Below, in pieces: positions 35,755-43,977 of a DNA stretch of 64,000 bases (position 1 is the first letter of the stretch; each line of letters starts with the position of its first letter). The notes beneath the pieces were generated by a model. The model searched no databases, was not told the DNA's origin, and saw nothing but the letters and a program-made list of their open reading frames with translations. A program made the position numbers and the translations under genes. The stretch is from contig CAWGJL010000012.1 of assembly GCA_963822765.1 (NCBI GenBank), positions 1-64,000 on the forward strand, in the 5' to 3' direction. The DNA is from Palsa-504 sp963822765 (lineage in GTDB: Bacteria > Actinomycetota > Actinomycetes > Streptosporangiales > Streptosporangiaceae).

Positions 35755-35883
35755 CACGAGGTTGCGTCTAGGGTTCCGCTGGCCGTCCGTTTCGCTGCGA
35801 CCACAATCAGGGCGGCCGGGACTGGACCAAGCGACGCCGCGATCCGGGACCCGCGCGTTCCGGAGAACACCTGACGGGATAGA

Positions 35884-35896
35884 AGCCCTGAGGGCT
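35884..35896. promoter_or_regulatory. Palindrome AGCCCT-G-AGGGCT before the EamA gene
   Basis: Perfect 13-bp palindrome 27 bp upstream of the TTG start, in the 168-bp gap after the glycosylase gene. It could be an operator or a small leader hairpin. No other element recognised there. Confidence 0.35.
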
Positions 35897-35922
35897 CTGT
35901 TCAGCCTGCCTGAGGAGCCCCG

Positions 35923-36771
35923 TTGGACCCGTCGACCCTCTCCCTCACCGTCACCCTCGCGGTGCTGGCCGCCGCCGTCACGCACGCCGCCTGGAACGCC
36001 ATCGCGCACGGCATCAAGGACCAGACGCTCGCCTTCGCGCTGATCGGCGTGGGCGGCGCCGCGGTGTCGGTCCCGCTCGTCATCGTGGCCGCTTTCCCCC
36101 GGTCCCCGAGCTGGCCGTACCTGCTGGCCTCGGTGGGGATCCACGTGTTCTACAACCTGCTGCTCATGCAGTGCTACCGGCTGGGCGAGTTCAGCCAGGT
36201 CTACCCGCTGGCGCGCGGCGTCTCCCCGCTGGTGGTGACGATCCTGGCCGCGGCCTTCGTGCACGAGCACCTGGCCTTCTATCAGATCGCCGGGGTGGTC
36301 ATCGTCTCGGCCGGGCTGGCGTTCCTGGTCTTCGGCGGGCGCCGGCCGGGCCGCGGCGCGTTCCTGGCCGCGGTGGGCACCGGGCTGACCATCGCGGCCT
36401 ACACCACCGTCGACGGCGTCGGCGTGCGGGCCTCGGCCAGCCCGGTCGGCTACATCGGGTGGCTGATCCTGCTCCAGAGCCTGTGCGTGCCGCTGTTCGC
36501 GGTGGTCCGGCGGCGGGAGGTGCTGTTCAAGCAGCCGCGGCGGATCCTGCTGTCCGGCCTGCTCGCCGGGGCGCTGAGCGTGCTGGCCTACGGCCTGGTG
36601 CTGTGGGCGCAGACCAAGGGCGCGCTGGCCCCGATCGCCGCGCTGCGCGAGACCAGCGTGATCTTCGGGGCGATCATCGGGACGCTGGTGTTCCGCGAGC
36701 CGTTCGGCCGGTCCCGGATCACCGCCACCGTCCTGGTCGTGGCCGGCATCGTCCTGCTCAACGTGGCCTAG
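35923..36771 (+). CDS. EamA/DMT-superfamily transporter
   Basis: Inner-membrane carrier of the drug/metabolite transporter superfamily, 282 aa, with about ten hydrophobic segments arranged as two EamA halves. Seen: THAAWNAIAHG at the end of the first helix, RLGEFSQVYPLARGVSPLVV (typical of DMT proteins of this branch) and APIAALRETSVIFGAIIGTL in the second half. The start is TTG with GAGGAG 5-10 nt upstream; no ATG fits. Substrate unknown. The downstream 293-bp gap holds a dense set of CGTGGA/TCCACG motifs. Confidence 0.9.
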   Translation: MDPSTLSLTVTLAVLAAAVTHAAWNAIAHGIKDQTLAFALIGVGGAAVSVPLVIVAAFPRSPSWPYLLASVGIHVFYNLLLMQCYRLGEFSQVYPLARGVSPLVVTILAAAFVHEHLAFYQIAGVVIVSAGLAFLVFGGRRPGRGAFLAAVGTGLTIAAYTTVDGVGVRASASPVGYIGWLILLQSLCVPLFAVVRRREVLFKQPRRILLSGLLAGALSVLAYGLVLWAQTKGALAPIAALRETSVIFGAIIGTLVFREPFGRSRITATVLVVAGIVLLNVA

Positions 36772-36870
36772 CGGTCGGTTGGGTCCGGATGCGGGCGGTC
36801 GTGGCTTGCGGGGCCGCCGTGCCTGCCGGGTGGGCATCACCAGTCGCATAGCTCACCAGCGCACCATTTG

Positions 36871-36953
36871 CGTGGACGATTGGGCTTTCGTGGAAACTTT
36901 GGGCGACGCCCCAGTTGCCCGGATCGTCCACGAAAGCCGGATGTTCCACGGAA
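36871..36953. promoter_or_regulatory. Cluster of four CGTGGA/TCCACG motifs with overlapping inverted repeats
   Basis: The gap 36772-37064 contains no gene. CGTGGA occurs at 36871 and 36889, and TCCACG at 36927 and 36945 in the opposite sense. GGCTTTCGTGGA (36883-36894) is a perfect inverted repeat of TCCACGAAAGCC (36927-36938), while CGTGGACGAT (36871-36880) pairs with ATCGTCCACG (36923-36932). The two pairings share the same right-hand segment and exclude each other. The gap separates the 3' ends of two convergent genes, so a two-way terminator or switching structure is as likely as an operator array. Confidence 0.5.
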
Positions 36954-37064
36954 ATGAGATGCGAGCGCACCGTGAGGCGGCTGAGCCGTAGGCGGACCAG
37001 GACACGCCCGGAGGAGGTGACCCCGAGCGGATACGACGCAGGGACCTACTCGCGACCTGGCTGC

Positions 37065-38436
37065 TCAGCCGAGCAGCTCGTCGGCGGCGGCGGCGAACAT
37101 CGCGGTGTGGGCGTCTACGTCGACGTCGGTGGTAGCCGGGCACATGAGCGCCATGTTGTGGAACGGCGTCATCAAGATGCCGCGGTTGATCATGTACAGG
37201 TGCAGGTACTCGTCGAGTCCGGGGTCGGCGGCGGCTTGCGACTGGCCGCCGGACCGGGGCTGCTCGGGGCAGAACCGGTATTCGGCGCGCGCGCCGAGCT
37301 GCGCGATGGTCCACGGCAGGCGGCGGCTGTCCAGGACGTCCTGCACGCCCGCGGCGAACCGGGTGGCCACCGCGATCATGTCGTCGAAGGCCGGGTCGGT
37401 CAGCACCTCGCCGAGGGTGGCCCGCATCGCCGCGACGGACAGCGCGTTGCCTGCGAGCGTGCCGCCGACGCCGCCGGTGTCCTCGATGTCGGCCGCCGGA
37501 TCGGCCAGGATCCGCTCGGCCAGCTCAGAGGTCAGGCCGTAGGCACCGGCCGGGATGCCGCCGGCGATCGCCTTGCCGATCGTCACCATGTCCGGTGCCA
37601 GGCCCCACGCGGCGGTGCAGCCCCCGGGCCCGGCGCTGAACGTGTGCGTCTCGTCGTTGATCAGCAGGGCGCCGTGCTGGCGGGTCAGCTCGCGGACGGC
37701 ATCGAGGTACCCGGCCTCCGGCAGGACGATACCGATGTTGGTCAGCGCGGGCTCCATCAGCACCGCGGCCACGTCGCCGTGCGCGAGCTCGCGGCCGAGC
37801 GCGGCGAGGTCGTTGAACTCCACGACTCTGGTCGTCTCGCGCGGATCGACCGGTGCGCCCACGTTGCCGGCCCGGGACCGCGGGCCCGCCTGTGTCGTCA
37901 CGATGAACGTCTCGTCCACGCTGCCGTGGTAGCAGTAGCTGAACACGGCGATCTTCGGGCCGCCGGGTGAGCTGGCGGGCTAGCCGGATCGCCCAGCGAT
38001 TGGCGTCGGTGGCCGACAGCGTGAAGCTCCAGCGGACGACGCCGAAACGCCGGGTGAGCTCGCCCGCGACCCACGCCGCGTCCTGCGTGGGCAGCATGGT
38101 GGTGGCGCCGCCGAGGTCACCGTACCGGCGCGACACGGCGGCCTGCACCGCGGCCGGCGAGTGGCCCGCCATGGCGCCGGTGTCGCCCAGGCAGAAGTCG
38201 ATGAAATCGTGGCCGTCGATGTCCGTGAGACGGGCGCCAGCGGCGGTGGCGCAGTAGAGCGGGAACCCGCCCGGCCACATCCGCATCCAGGTCATCGGCA
38301 CCCCGCCGAGCAGGTGAGTCCCGGCGGCCGCGAACGCCTGCCGCGAGGCGGGGAAGCCGGCCCGGTACGCCGCGCGCTCACGGTCGATCAGGGCGGACAG
38401 ACGGTCTCGGTCGATGATGGCCACGCTCGCGGTCAT
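37065..38436 (-). pseudogene. Class III aminotransferase (GSA-aminomutase-like), one frame break
   Basis: PLP-dependent transaminase of the glutamate-1-semialdehyde-aminomutase-like branch. The N-terminal part in one frame: GGVPMTWMRMWPGGFPLYCA, DFCLGDTGAMAGHSP, LGGATTMLPTQDAAW and FTLSATDANRWAIRLARQLT. The rest in another frame: FSYCYHGSVDETFI, LLINDETHTFSAGPGG, Schiff-base Lys in TIGKAIAGGIPAGAYG, GGTLAGNALSVAAMRATLGE. The break lies near 37965-37985, cured by removing one base. The repaired protein is about 457 aa. Start chosen at ATG 38436 (MTASVAII). Standalone gene with no pathway partner next to it; substrate unknown. Confidence 0.85.
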
Positions 38437-38599
38437 GCAAGGGAGCCTAACGCGGCGGGCTCGGCCGGACATGGAGGTGCCCGGCGGCGCAGGGTTCCGC
38501 CGGGCACCATGGCCGATATCCGATCGACCTGTTCCTACCCAGGGAAACGAGATGAATACGGATATGGATCAAAAAGTACTGCCCTACGTAAGAATTTCG

Positions 38600-39052
38600 T
38601 CACAAAGAGGAATCGTCGGCGGTTTCGCTGTAGACCTTGCTGTAGTCCACGGTCAGCCAGCGCTCGGGGGTCATCCGGAACGCGATCTGGCCGCCGGTGG
38701 GGTTGGCTGAGACGTAGGCGTCGCCGCCGTCAGGCCCGAGGTAGCGACGCGCGAGTTCCAGCCGTTCGTCGTGTCCGGCCTCCTCGATCGTGACCGGGCC
38801 CTCGACGGTGACGTACTTGTAGGGCGGCCGTTCGTCCTGCGCGCACAGGCTGAACCGGCCCGCCGCGCGGATGGCCGCGGCCTTACGGGTCCCGCCGCCG
38901 GTGATCACGTTCACCGTCCCGCCGGGCTGATAGGAGTACCAGACCGGGACAGCCAGCGGACCGCCGCTGTCCGCCGACGCTACGCTGAGCACCGCGACGT
39001 GCACTCCGGCGAGGAACTGGTCGCGTTCTTCGCGATTCATGGTCACGGACAT
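38600..39052 (-). CDS. PPOX-class split-barrel protein (FMN or F420 binding)
   Basis: 150 aa pyridoxamine-5'-phosphate-oxidase-like fold: FLAGVHVAVLSVASADSGGP, LAVPVWYSYQPGGTVNVITG, KAAAIRAAGRFSLCAQDERP, KYVTVEGPVTIEEAG and the C-terminal PTGGQIAFRMTPERW. Actinobacterial members reduce diverse substrates with F420 or bind FMN; which applies cannot be told. The start ATG at 39052 has GGGAGAAGCG upstream; a longer frame to 39127 adds 25 residues without family likeness and is rejected. Divergent from the nitrilase-fold gene across 98 bp. Confidence 0.87.
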   Translation of the reverse strand: MSVTMNREERDQFLAGVHVAVLSVASADSGGPLAVPVWYSYQPGGTVNVITGGGTRKAAAIRAAGRFSLCAQDERPPYKYVTVEGPVTIEEAGHDERLELARRYLGPDGGDAYVSANPTGGQIAFRMTPERWLTVDYSKVYSETADDSSL

Positions 39053-39150
39053 CGCTTCTCCCGTTCGCTCGGGCCAGTGGTCAGTCGCAGTCTCCCATTG
39101 CGTGCCCGCGTGCCAGACTTCAGCCATGTGCCGGTCGAAGGGAAGAGGTA

Positions 39151-40221
39151 ATGGTCGAGCCTTACCAAGCGCTGGGCCTGGTGCCCACCATGCGCGGCAT
39201 CCGCCATCGCGACGAGATAGGAGTCAACATTGAGCACCTATCGCATCTGATCAAGGCCGCGTCGTGGCTGTCCAGCCTGGACCTGCCGGTGCGTCTCATC
39301 GCCATCCCGGAGGGCGCACTGCAGGGGTTCAACGACGAGGTCCTCGACCTGGACCACGTCACGTTCGCCCGCGAGTGCGCGATCGACATCCCGGGACCAG
39401 AGACCGACGCGCTCGGCGCGCTGGCCAGGCAGTGGAACGCCTTCGTGATGGCCCAGGCCAAGGCCCGCCATCCGGAGTTCCCTGACCGCTTCTTCAACGT
39501 CGGCTTCATTCTCAGCCCGGAGGGCGAGGTGATCCTCCGGCACCACAAGGTCGTCCCGCTGCTGCCGGTGGAGCACTCGGTGACGCCGCACAACGTGTGG
39601 GACAAGTGGATCGAGTTGTACGGCCGCAACCTGGACGCCTTCTACCCCGTGGCCGACACCGAGATCGGCCGGCTCGGGTTCTTGATGGCCAACGAGGGCT
39701 CGTACCCGGAGAACGCCCGGGGCCTGGCCATGAACGGCGCCGAGGTGGTGTACCGCGGCCCCTACCCGCACCCGCACGTCGGCAACGGGCTGTTCGAGAT
39801 CCAGAACCGGGCGCGGGCGCTGGACAACAACTTCTACCTGATCGCGTGCAACGTCGGCACCTACTACCTGCATACCGACTCCGATGTCCCGATCGACACG
39901 TTCGGCGGCGGGTCCGCGGTGATCGACTACCGGGGCCAGATCGTCGGCCGGCACGACTACAGCGGCGGCTCCTCCTGGGTGGCCGGGACCGTCGACGTCG
40001 GGGCGCTGCGCAACTTCCGGGCCAGTGCGCAGTGGGACAACTGGATCAAGGACATGGCCACCGAGCAGTACCAGATCATCTACGAAGAGCCGGTCTACCC
40101 GAAGAACCTGTACCTGGACCGCGCCCCCTACACCCACCAGGAATACCGTCGTGAGGTCATCGACAAGCAGATCGAGCTGATGCACGAGCGCGACATCTGG
40201 CGCCGGCCCGACAAGGGCTAG
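39151..40221 (+). CDS. Nitrilase-superfamily protein lacking the catalytic cysteine
   Basis: 356 aa with the carbon-nitrogen hydrolase fold, closest in wording to aliphatic amidase/formamidase types. The catalytic Glu54 (AIPEGALQG) and Lys133 (RHHKVVPLLP) are present. At the nucleophile elbow, where amidases have ICDDGNYPE, this protein reads LMANEGSYPENARGLAMNGA, so Ala180 replaces Cys. The rest of the fold is well kept (VVYRGPYPHPHV, NRARALDNNFYLIACN, GGGSAVIDYRGQIVGRHDYS), and the frame is intact with AAGAGG before the ATG, so this is not random decay. Hydrolysis by the usual thioester route should be impossible. A binding or structural role is inferred. Single gene, no amide-pathway neighbours. 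Confidence 0.88.
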   Translation: MVEPYQALGLVPTMRGIRHRDEIGVNIEHLSHLIKAASWLSSLDLPVRLIAIPEGALQGFNDEVLDLDHVTFARECAIDIPGPETDALGALARQWNAFVMAQAKARHPEFPDRFFNVGFILSPEGEVILRHHKVVPLLPVEHSVTPHNVWDKWIELYGRNLDAFYPVADTEIGRLGFLMANEGSYPENARGLAMNGAEVVYRGPYPHPHVGNGLFEIQNRARALDNNFYLIACNVGTYYLHTDSDVPIDTFGGGSAVIDYRGQIVGRHDYSGGSSWVAGTVDVGALRNFRASAQWDNWIKDMATEQYQIIYEEPVYPKNLYLDRAPYTHQEYRREVIDKQIELMHERDIWRRPDKG

Positions 40222-40289
40222 CATGCAAGCTGTACCGCACTGGTAGCGGCCTCCTTTCATCCCGTTCCGCACGCCCAGGAGGCCTGTCC

Positions 40290-41255
40290 ATGCCATCTAC
40301 CCAGGTGCGGCTCTTTCGCCGCAGCGACCGGGACCAGCTCGCCCTGCTGGTGAACGCTCACGCCGGTGCCGTCGTCCCGGGACTGAGCGCGTCGGTGAAC
40401 ACGGTGCTGGCCTCGCTGGAACGCCAGCCCGGGGAGTTCATCGAGGATCCGTGGGTCGCCGAGCGCGTCACGCTGGTCGCGGAACAGCAGAGCCGGGTCG
40501 CCGCCGCGGCGCACCTGCTCCGGTACTTCCCGGACGAGCGGGCCGGCCTGGCCGCGCGAGACGCCGGCGAGATCAGCTGGCTGCTCTACTGGGCGCAGAG
40601 CCCGGCCGGCAATCCGTGCTGGCCCGACGCGGCGCCGGCCGCCGCGGCGCTGATGACCGCGTGCCTGGACCGGTTCCGCGACTGGGGGGTGAGCCGGGAG
40701 CACGCGGGCGGGGAACTGCCCGTTCGCGGCGTGTACGGGGTGCCCGAGCAATGGCCGCACATCCGCGCCCTGTACCAGCAGGCCGGGTTCACGCATACCG
40801 GCCACACCGAGATCATCTACCTGGCCCGGGTGCAGGACCTGCCGGTCCTGGCCAGTCCCCCGCTGGCCCAGCTCTCGGTGCGCCGTTCGGTCGGGATCAA
40901 CGGCTGCCGGCTGTCCGCGGTGCTCGGCCAGGACGTGATCGGCTACATCGAGGTGGAGACGTTCGACCATACAGAGCGGCTGCCCAGGACCGCCGGCTGG
41001 GCGGACGTGGGGAACCTCCGGGTCAGCGAGCCGTACCGCCGCCGGGGCGTCGGGTCATGGCTCCTCGGGCAGGCCGCCGACTGGCTCCGGCTGGCTCGTG
41101 TCGACCGGCTGCTGGATTACGCCTGGCTGGAGGGCACCGATCCCGGCGGGGTCAGCTACGAGGACTACCGGGCGTTCCTGCCCGCGGTGGGATTCCGTGA
41201 GCTCACCCGGACCCAGCGCGGATGGACCCGGCGCAGGCCTGCCGGCCCGGTGTGA
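40290..41255 (+). CDS. GNAT-family N-acetyltransferase, tandem-domain type
   Basis: 321 aa. The N-terminal half (about 1-170) looks like a degenerate GNAT domain (HIRALYQQAGFTHTGHTEIIYL). The C-terminal half (about 180-310) has a good acetyl-CoA loop, VSEPYRRRGVGSWLLGQAADWL, after the strand AGWADVGNLRV. Tandem GNAT proteins are common in actinomycetes. Acceptor substrate unknown. Start ATG 40290 follows a CCAGGAGGCC ribosome site. It converges on the kinase gene with a 14-bp gap. Confidence 0.87.
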   Translation: MPSTQVRLFRRSDRDQLALLVNAHAGAVVPGLSASVNTVLASLERQPGEFIEDPWVAERVTLVAEQQSRVAAAAHLLRYFPDERAGLAARDAGEISWLLYWAQSPAGNPCWPDAAPAAAALMTACLDRFRDWGVSREHAGGELPVRGVYGVPEQWPHIRALYQQAGFTHTGHTEIIYLARVQDLPVLASPPLAQLSVRRSVGINGCRLSAVLGQDVIGYIEVETFDHTERLPRTAGWADVGNLRVSEPYRRRGVGSWLLGQAADWLRLARVDRLLDYAWLEGTDPGGVSYEDYRAFLPAVGFRELTRTQRGWTRRRPAGPV

Positions 41256-41269
41256 CCGGGCCGGCCGCC

Positions 41270-43471
41270 TTATTGCAGCACCGGGACGATGTAGGTGTAC
41301 TGGCACGCGGCGGTGACGGCCGAGGTGCCCGCCGCCGTGGTCACCGTGATGTTCACGGTTCCGTTGCCTGGCGGGCTGACCACGGTGATCTGCGTGCCGG
41401 AGTCGCTGCGGATCCTGCCCGCCGCGCCGCCGAAGCTGACGCCGGTGGCGCCGGCCAGGTTGGTGCCGGTGATCGTGACGACGGTTCCGCCGTCGGTGGT
41501 CCCGCTGGACGGGGAGATCGCGGTGACCGCCGGCGGCGGGGTGATGTAGGTGAACTTGCCCGCGCTGGCGCTGCCGCCGGGCGTGGTCACGGTGACGCTC
41601 ACGGTGCCTGTCGCGGCCGGGCTGGTGACCGTGATCTGGGTGCTTGAGTCGGCGGTGATCGTCCCGCCAGCGCCGCCGAAGCTGACCCCGGTGGCCGCGG
41701 CCAGGTTGGTGCCGCTGATCGTGACCGCCGTGCCACCCGCGGTGGTGCCGCTGGACGGAGAGATCGCGGTGACCGCCGGAGCCGGGGTGACGTAGGTGAA
41801 CTTGCCCGCGCTGGCGCTGCCTCCGGGCGTGGTCACGGTGACGTTCACGGTGCCCGTCCCGGCCGGGCTGGTGACCGTGATCTGGGTGCCGGAATCGGCG
41901 GTAACCTTCCCCGCCGCGCCGCCGAAGCTGACCCCGGCCCCGCCCAGGTTGGTACCGCTGATCGTGACCGCCGTGCCGCCCCCGGTGGTCCCGCTCGACG
42001 GGGACACCTTGGTAACCGCCGGATGCTTGGCGTGCGAACCTGAGCCTGAGCCCGACCCGGAGCCTGAGCCTGACCCTGACGAGCCCGACCCCGAGCCGGA
42101 CCCTGACAAGCCCGAGCCGGACCCTGACGAGCCCGAGCCGGACCCTGACGAGCCCGAGCCCCCGGAGCCCGACGAGGACGAACCCGAGCCCGGCGACGAG
42201 GTACCTGAGGACGAGGTACCCGACGTCGACCCACCCGACGAGCCCGAGGAGGACGAGGCCGCGGAATGCGCATGATGAAGCTGGACAGACTGCTCGGTCA
42301 GCTGGTCGTTCACGGAGTGGGACCGGTTCAGACCGACCGCCAGTGCCGCGGCGGCCGCCACGACCACGATCGCCGCGGCGGCCCCGACGGCGGCCTTGGC
42401 CGGGCGGATCCGCCGGTGCCGGCCGTCGCTGCGGTCCCGGAGGTGCTGAAGATGCCGGAGGTGCCGTAGGTGCCGAAGATGCCGGAGGTGCCGGGCTGCC
42501 CCTGCGTCTCCGGCAGCCGAGGATGCGGCGGATGCCTGAGACGACGGGGACGCGGGAGACAGGTTGATGTGCTCCACGGCGAGGCCCTGGACCGCGGGAG
42601 ACGCGCCCGACGGCCACAACAACGCCAGCAGCAGCGCCGCCTCACCCAGATGCGACCGGCCGCGTTCCTCCCAGTCCGGGCCGTAAGCGCCTGCCGCGAT
42701 CGAGTTGAGGGCGGTGACGAAGCTGGTCCCGTCGGCCGGGCGGTCCTGAGGTTCCTTGGCCATCCCCGCGATCACCAGGGGCCGCAGCGGTTCGGGCACC
42801 GGGTCCAGCGGCACCGGCTGGGACAGATGCTGATAGAGCAGGCCCTCAGCGGTGTCGGCGATGAAGGGCGGGCGCCCGACCAGGCACTCGTAGAAGGTGG
42901 CCGTGGCCGCGTAGACGTCGCCGGCCGGACTGGCCGGGGTGCCCGCGAACTGCTCGGGCGGCGCGTAGACCAACGTACCCGCCGGGGGCGGCCGGTCACC
43001 GGCCCGCGCGGCGATGCCGAAGTCGGTCAGCTTACTCACGCCGTCCCCGTTGACCAGCACGTTCTCCGGCTTGTAGTCGCGGTGCACGACACCATGCCGG
43101 TGCGCCGCGGCCAGCCCGAGCAGCGAACCACGCAAGACCACCAGCGCGGCCTCCGCGGTGGTCGCGCCCTGATGGCGCAAGATCTCGCGCAGCGAGACCC
43201 CGTCGACCAGTTCCATGACGATGGCGGCGCCCGACGGGGACTCCAGGTATTCATAGAGCCGGACCACGTTCGGATCGTCCAGGTTAGACAGCACGGACGC
43301 CTCGCCGCGGAACATCTCGGCGAATTCGGCGTCGGCCAGCAGGCGGGGGCGCAGGTACTTGATCGCGACCAGGGTGCCTGACGCGTCATGCCTGGCCAGC
43401 ACCACCTCGCCGAATCCGCCGGAGCCGAGCTCCCTCAGCTTCGTGTACCCGGGAGCATCCCATTCGGCCAT
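41270..43471 (-). CDS. Membrane Ser/Thr protein kinase with three IPT/TIG repeats
   Basis: 733 aa. Cytoplasmic kinase domain (about 1-260): LGSGGFGEVVLARH (P-loop), Lys38 in VAIKYL, the catalytic loop HRDYKPENVL (Asp132; Tyr where most have Leu), DFG at 150-152 and APPEQF. The juxtamembrane part contains repeated HLR triplets, then one membrane segment (AAAAIVVVAAAAALAV), a Ser/Gly-rich spacer of about 75 residues and three TIG domains (each PxVTxxSPSSGTTxGGT and VTISGTNL). PASTA or other sensors are more usual outside actinobacterial kinases; TIG domains bind surfaces or polymers. The ATG at 43471 is preceded by AAGGGGG. It is transcribed away from the neighbouring aldehyde dehydrogenase remnant. 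Ligand unknown. Confidence 0.92.
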   Translation of the reverse strand: MAEWDAPGYTKLRELGSGGFGEVVLARHDASGTLVAIKYLRPRLLADAEFAEMFRGEASVLSNLDDPNVVRLYEYLESPSGAAIVMELVDGVSLREILRHQGATTAEAALVVLRGSLLGLAAAHRHGVVHRDYKPENVLVNGDGVSKLTDFGIAARAGDRPPPAGTLVYAPPEQFAGTPASPAGDVYAATATFYECLVGRPPFIADTAEGLLYQHLSQPVPLDPVPEPLRPLVIAGMAKEPQDRPADGTSFVTALNSIAAGAYGPDWEERGRSHLGEAALLLALLWPSGASPAVQGLAVEHINLSPASPSSQASAASSAAGDAGAARHLRHLRHLRHLRHLQHLRDRSDGRHRRIRPAKAAVGAAAAIVVVAAAAALAVGLNRSHSVNDQLTEQSVQLHHAHSAASSSSGSSGGSTSGTSSSGTSSPGSGSSSSGSGGSGSSGSGSGSSGSGSGLSGSGSGSGSSGSGSGSGSGSGSGSHAKHPAVTKVSPSSGTTGGGTAVTISGTNLGGAGVSFGGAAGKVTADSGTQITVTSPAGTGTVNVTVTTPGGSASAGKFTYVTPAPAVTAISPSSGTTAGGTAVTISGTNLAAATGVSFGGAGGTITADSSTQITVTSPAATGTVSVTVTTPGGSASAGKFTYITPPPAVTAISPSSGTTDGGTVVTITGTNLAGATGVSFGGAAGRIRSDSGTQITVVSPPGNGTVNITVTTAAGTSAVTAACQYTYIVPVLQ
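41549..42030 (-). repeat. Near-identical tandem TIG-domain coding repeats
   Basis: Two adjacent units of about 246 bp (41549-41794 and 41795-42030) are very similar at DNA level, each starting TAGGTGAACTTGCCCGCGCT on the plus strand. A third, more diverged unit lies at 41273-41548. This points to recent intragenic duplication in the kinase ectodomain and makes the region prone to recombination and misassembly. Confidence 0.8.
42040..42260 (-). repeat. Low-complexity Ser/Gly linker coding repeat
   Basis: Degenerate 6-bp and 12-bp repeats (GAGCCTGAGCCTGACCCTGA-like on the plus strand) encode the Ser/Gly-rich spacer between the membrane segment and TIG domains of the kinase. The plus-strand frame reads as Glu/Pro/Asp repeats and is not a gene. 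Confidence 0.8.
42440..42492 (-). repeat. Short tandem repeat encoding a (HLR)n juxtamembrane stretch
   Basis: 9-bp and 18-bp units of the form AGGTGCCGTAGGTGCCGAAG on the plus strand encode RHLRHLRHLRHLRHLQHLR just before the kinase membrane segment. Length variation by slippage is possible. The result is an unusual His/Arg-rich cytoplasmic collar. Confidence 0.7.
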
Positions 43472-43660
43472 TTCGATCGCCCCCTTCAAGGGGTCGCAGC
43501 CCGGCTTCTGTCAGTATTCGTTGCGGACTGGGGTCCGGGATTGCCGTCAGGCACTGGACCTCACCGTGACAGAGGAGTCATTCCCGGCGCTGATACACGC
43601 CAGACGACGTCGGGCCCGGAGATCTCTCCGGGCCCGATTCCGCCAGCTGGTGCGGTGCGG

Positions 43661-43837
43661 TCAGCTGCCGATGTAACTCATGACGTGCTTGATGCGGGTG
43701 TAGTCCTCGAAGCCGTACATGGACAGGTCCTTGCCGTACCCGGAGTGCTTGAACCCGCCGTGCGGCATCTCGGCCACGATCGGGCCCTCCATCCGGCGGC
43801 ACGTCTTCGCCTGCGGCATGTCACGATTCACCGCCAT
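43661..43837 (-). pseudogene. C-terminal remnant of a gamma-aminobutyraldehyde dehydrogenase
   Basis: A 58-residue in-frame segment ends in a recognisable ALDH tail: IVAEMPHGGFKHSGYGKDLS, then MYGFEDYTRIKHVMSYIG and stop at 43661. This is the extreme C-terminus of aldehyde dehydrogenases acting on gamma-aminobutyraldehyde in putrescine breakdown. The catalytic and cofactor domains (about 420 residues) are missing. The 22 or so residues before it show no ALDH similarity, so it is a deletion remnant rather than a small gene. It is adjacent to and divergent from the Lrp-aminotransferase pair with which a full-length copy would make a putrescine/diamine catabolic cluster. Confidence 0.75.
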
Positions 43838-43879
43838 CTCAATGACGAGCTTCGCAGAGGCGGACTATCTCCACAAGTG

Positions 43880-43919
43880 AATCAGTTGCTATCCTTATCC
43901 ATACCTACGAAATCAGTTG
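43880..43919 (+). promoter_or_regulatory. Direct repeats AATCAGTTG upstream of the Lrp gene
   Basis: AATCAGTTG at 43880-43888 and again at 43911-43919, 31 bp (three helical turns) apart, bracketing a TATCCT -10-like box at 43890-43895. Spacing in whole turns suits a multimeric Lrp/AsnC protein. The region is clearly more AT-rich than its surroundings. Confidence 0.45.
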
Positions 43920-43945
43920 GCCTATAGGCGGACATGATGCCGGTG

Positions 43946-43958
43946 GGACACCGTGTCC
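43946..43958. promoter_or_regulatory. Palindrome GGACAC-C-GTGTCC in the Lrp leader
   Basis: Perfect 13-bp palindrome 20 bp before the Lrp start codon. Possible autoregulatory operator or leader hairpin. Confidence 0.4.
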
Positions 43959-43977
43959 GGGAGGCGGAGGCGACCGC

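Noticed and set aside
39151..40221. Beta-ureidopropionase feeding the aminotransferase-mmsA locus
   Set aside because: It is 23 kb away, lacks the catalytic Cys, and its wording is closer to amidase/formamidase types.
41796..42275. Plus-strand Glu/Pro/Asp-repeat frame (EPEPDPEP) opposite the kinase
   Set aside because: It is the antisense of the Ser/Gly-rich linker and TIG repeats; no start context, and periodicity explained by the real gene.
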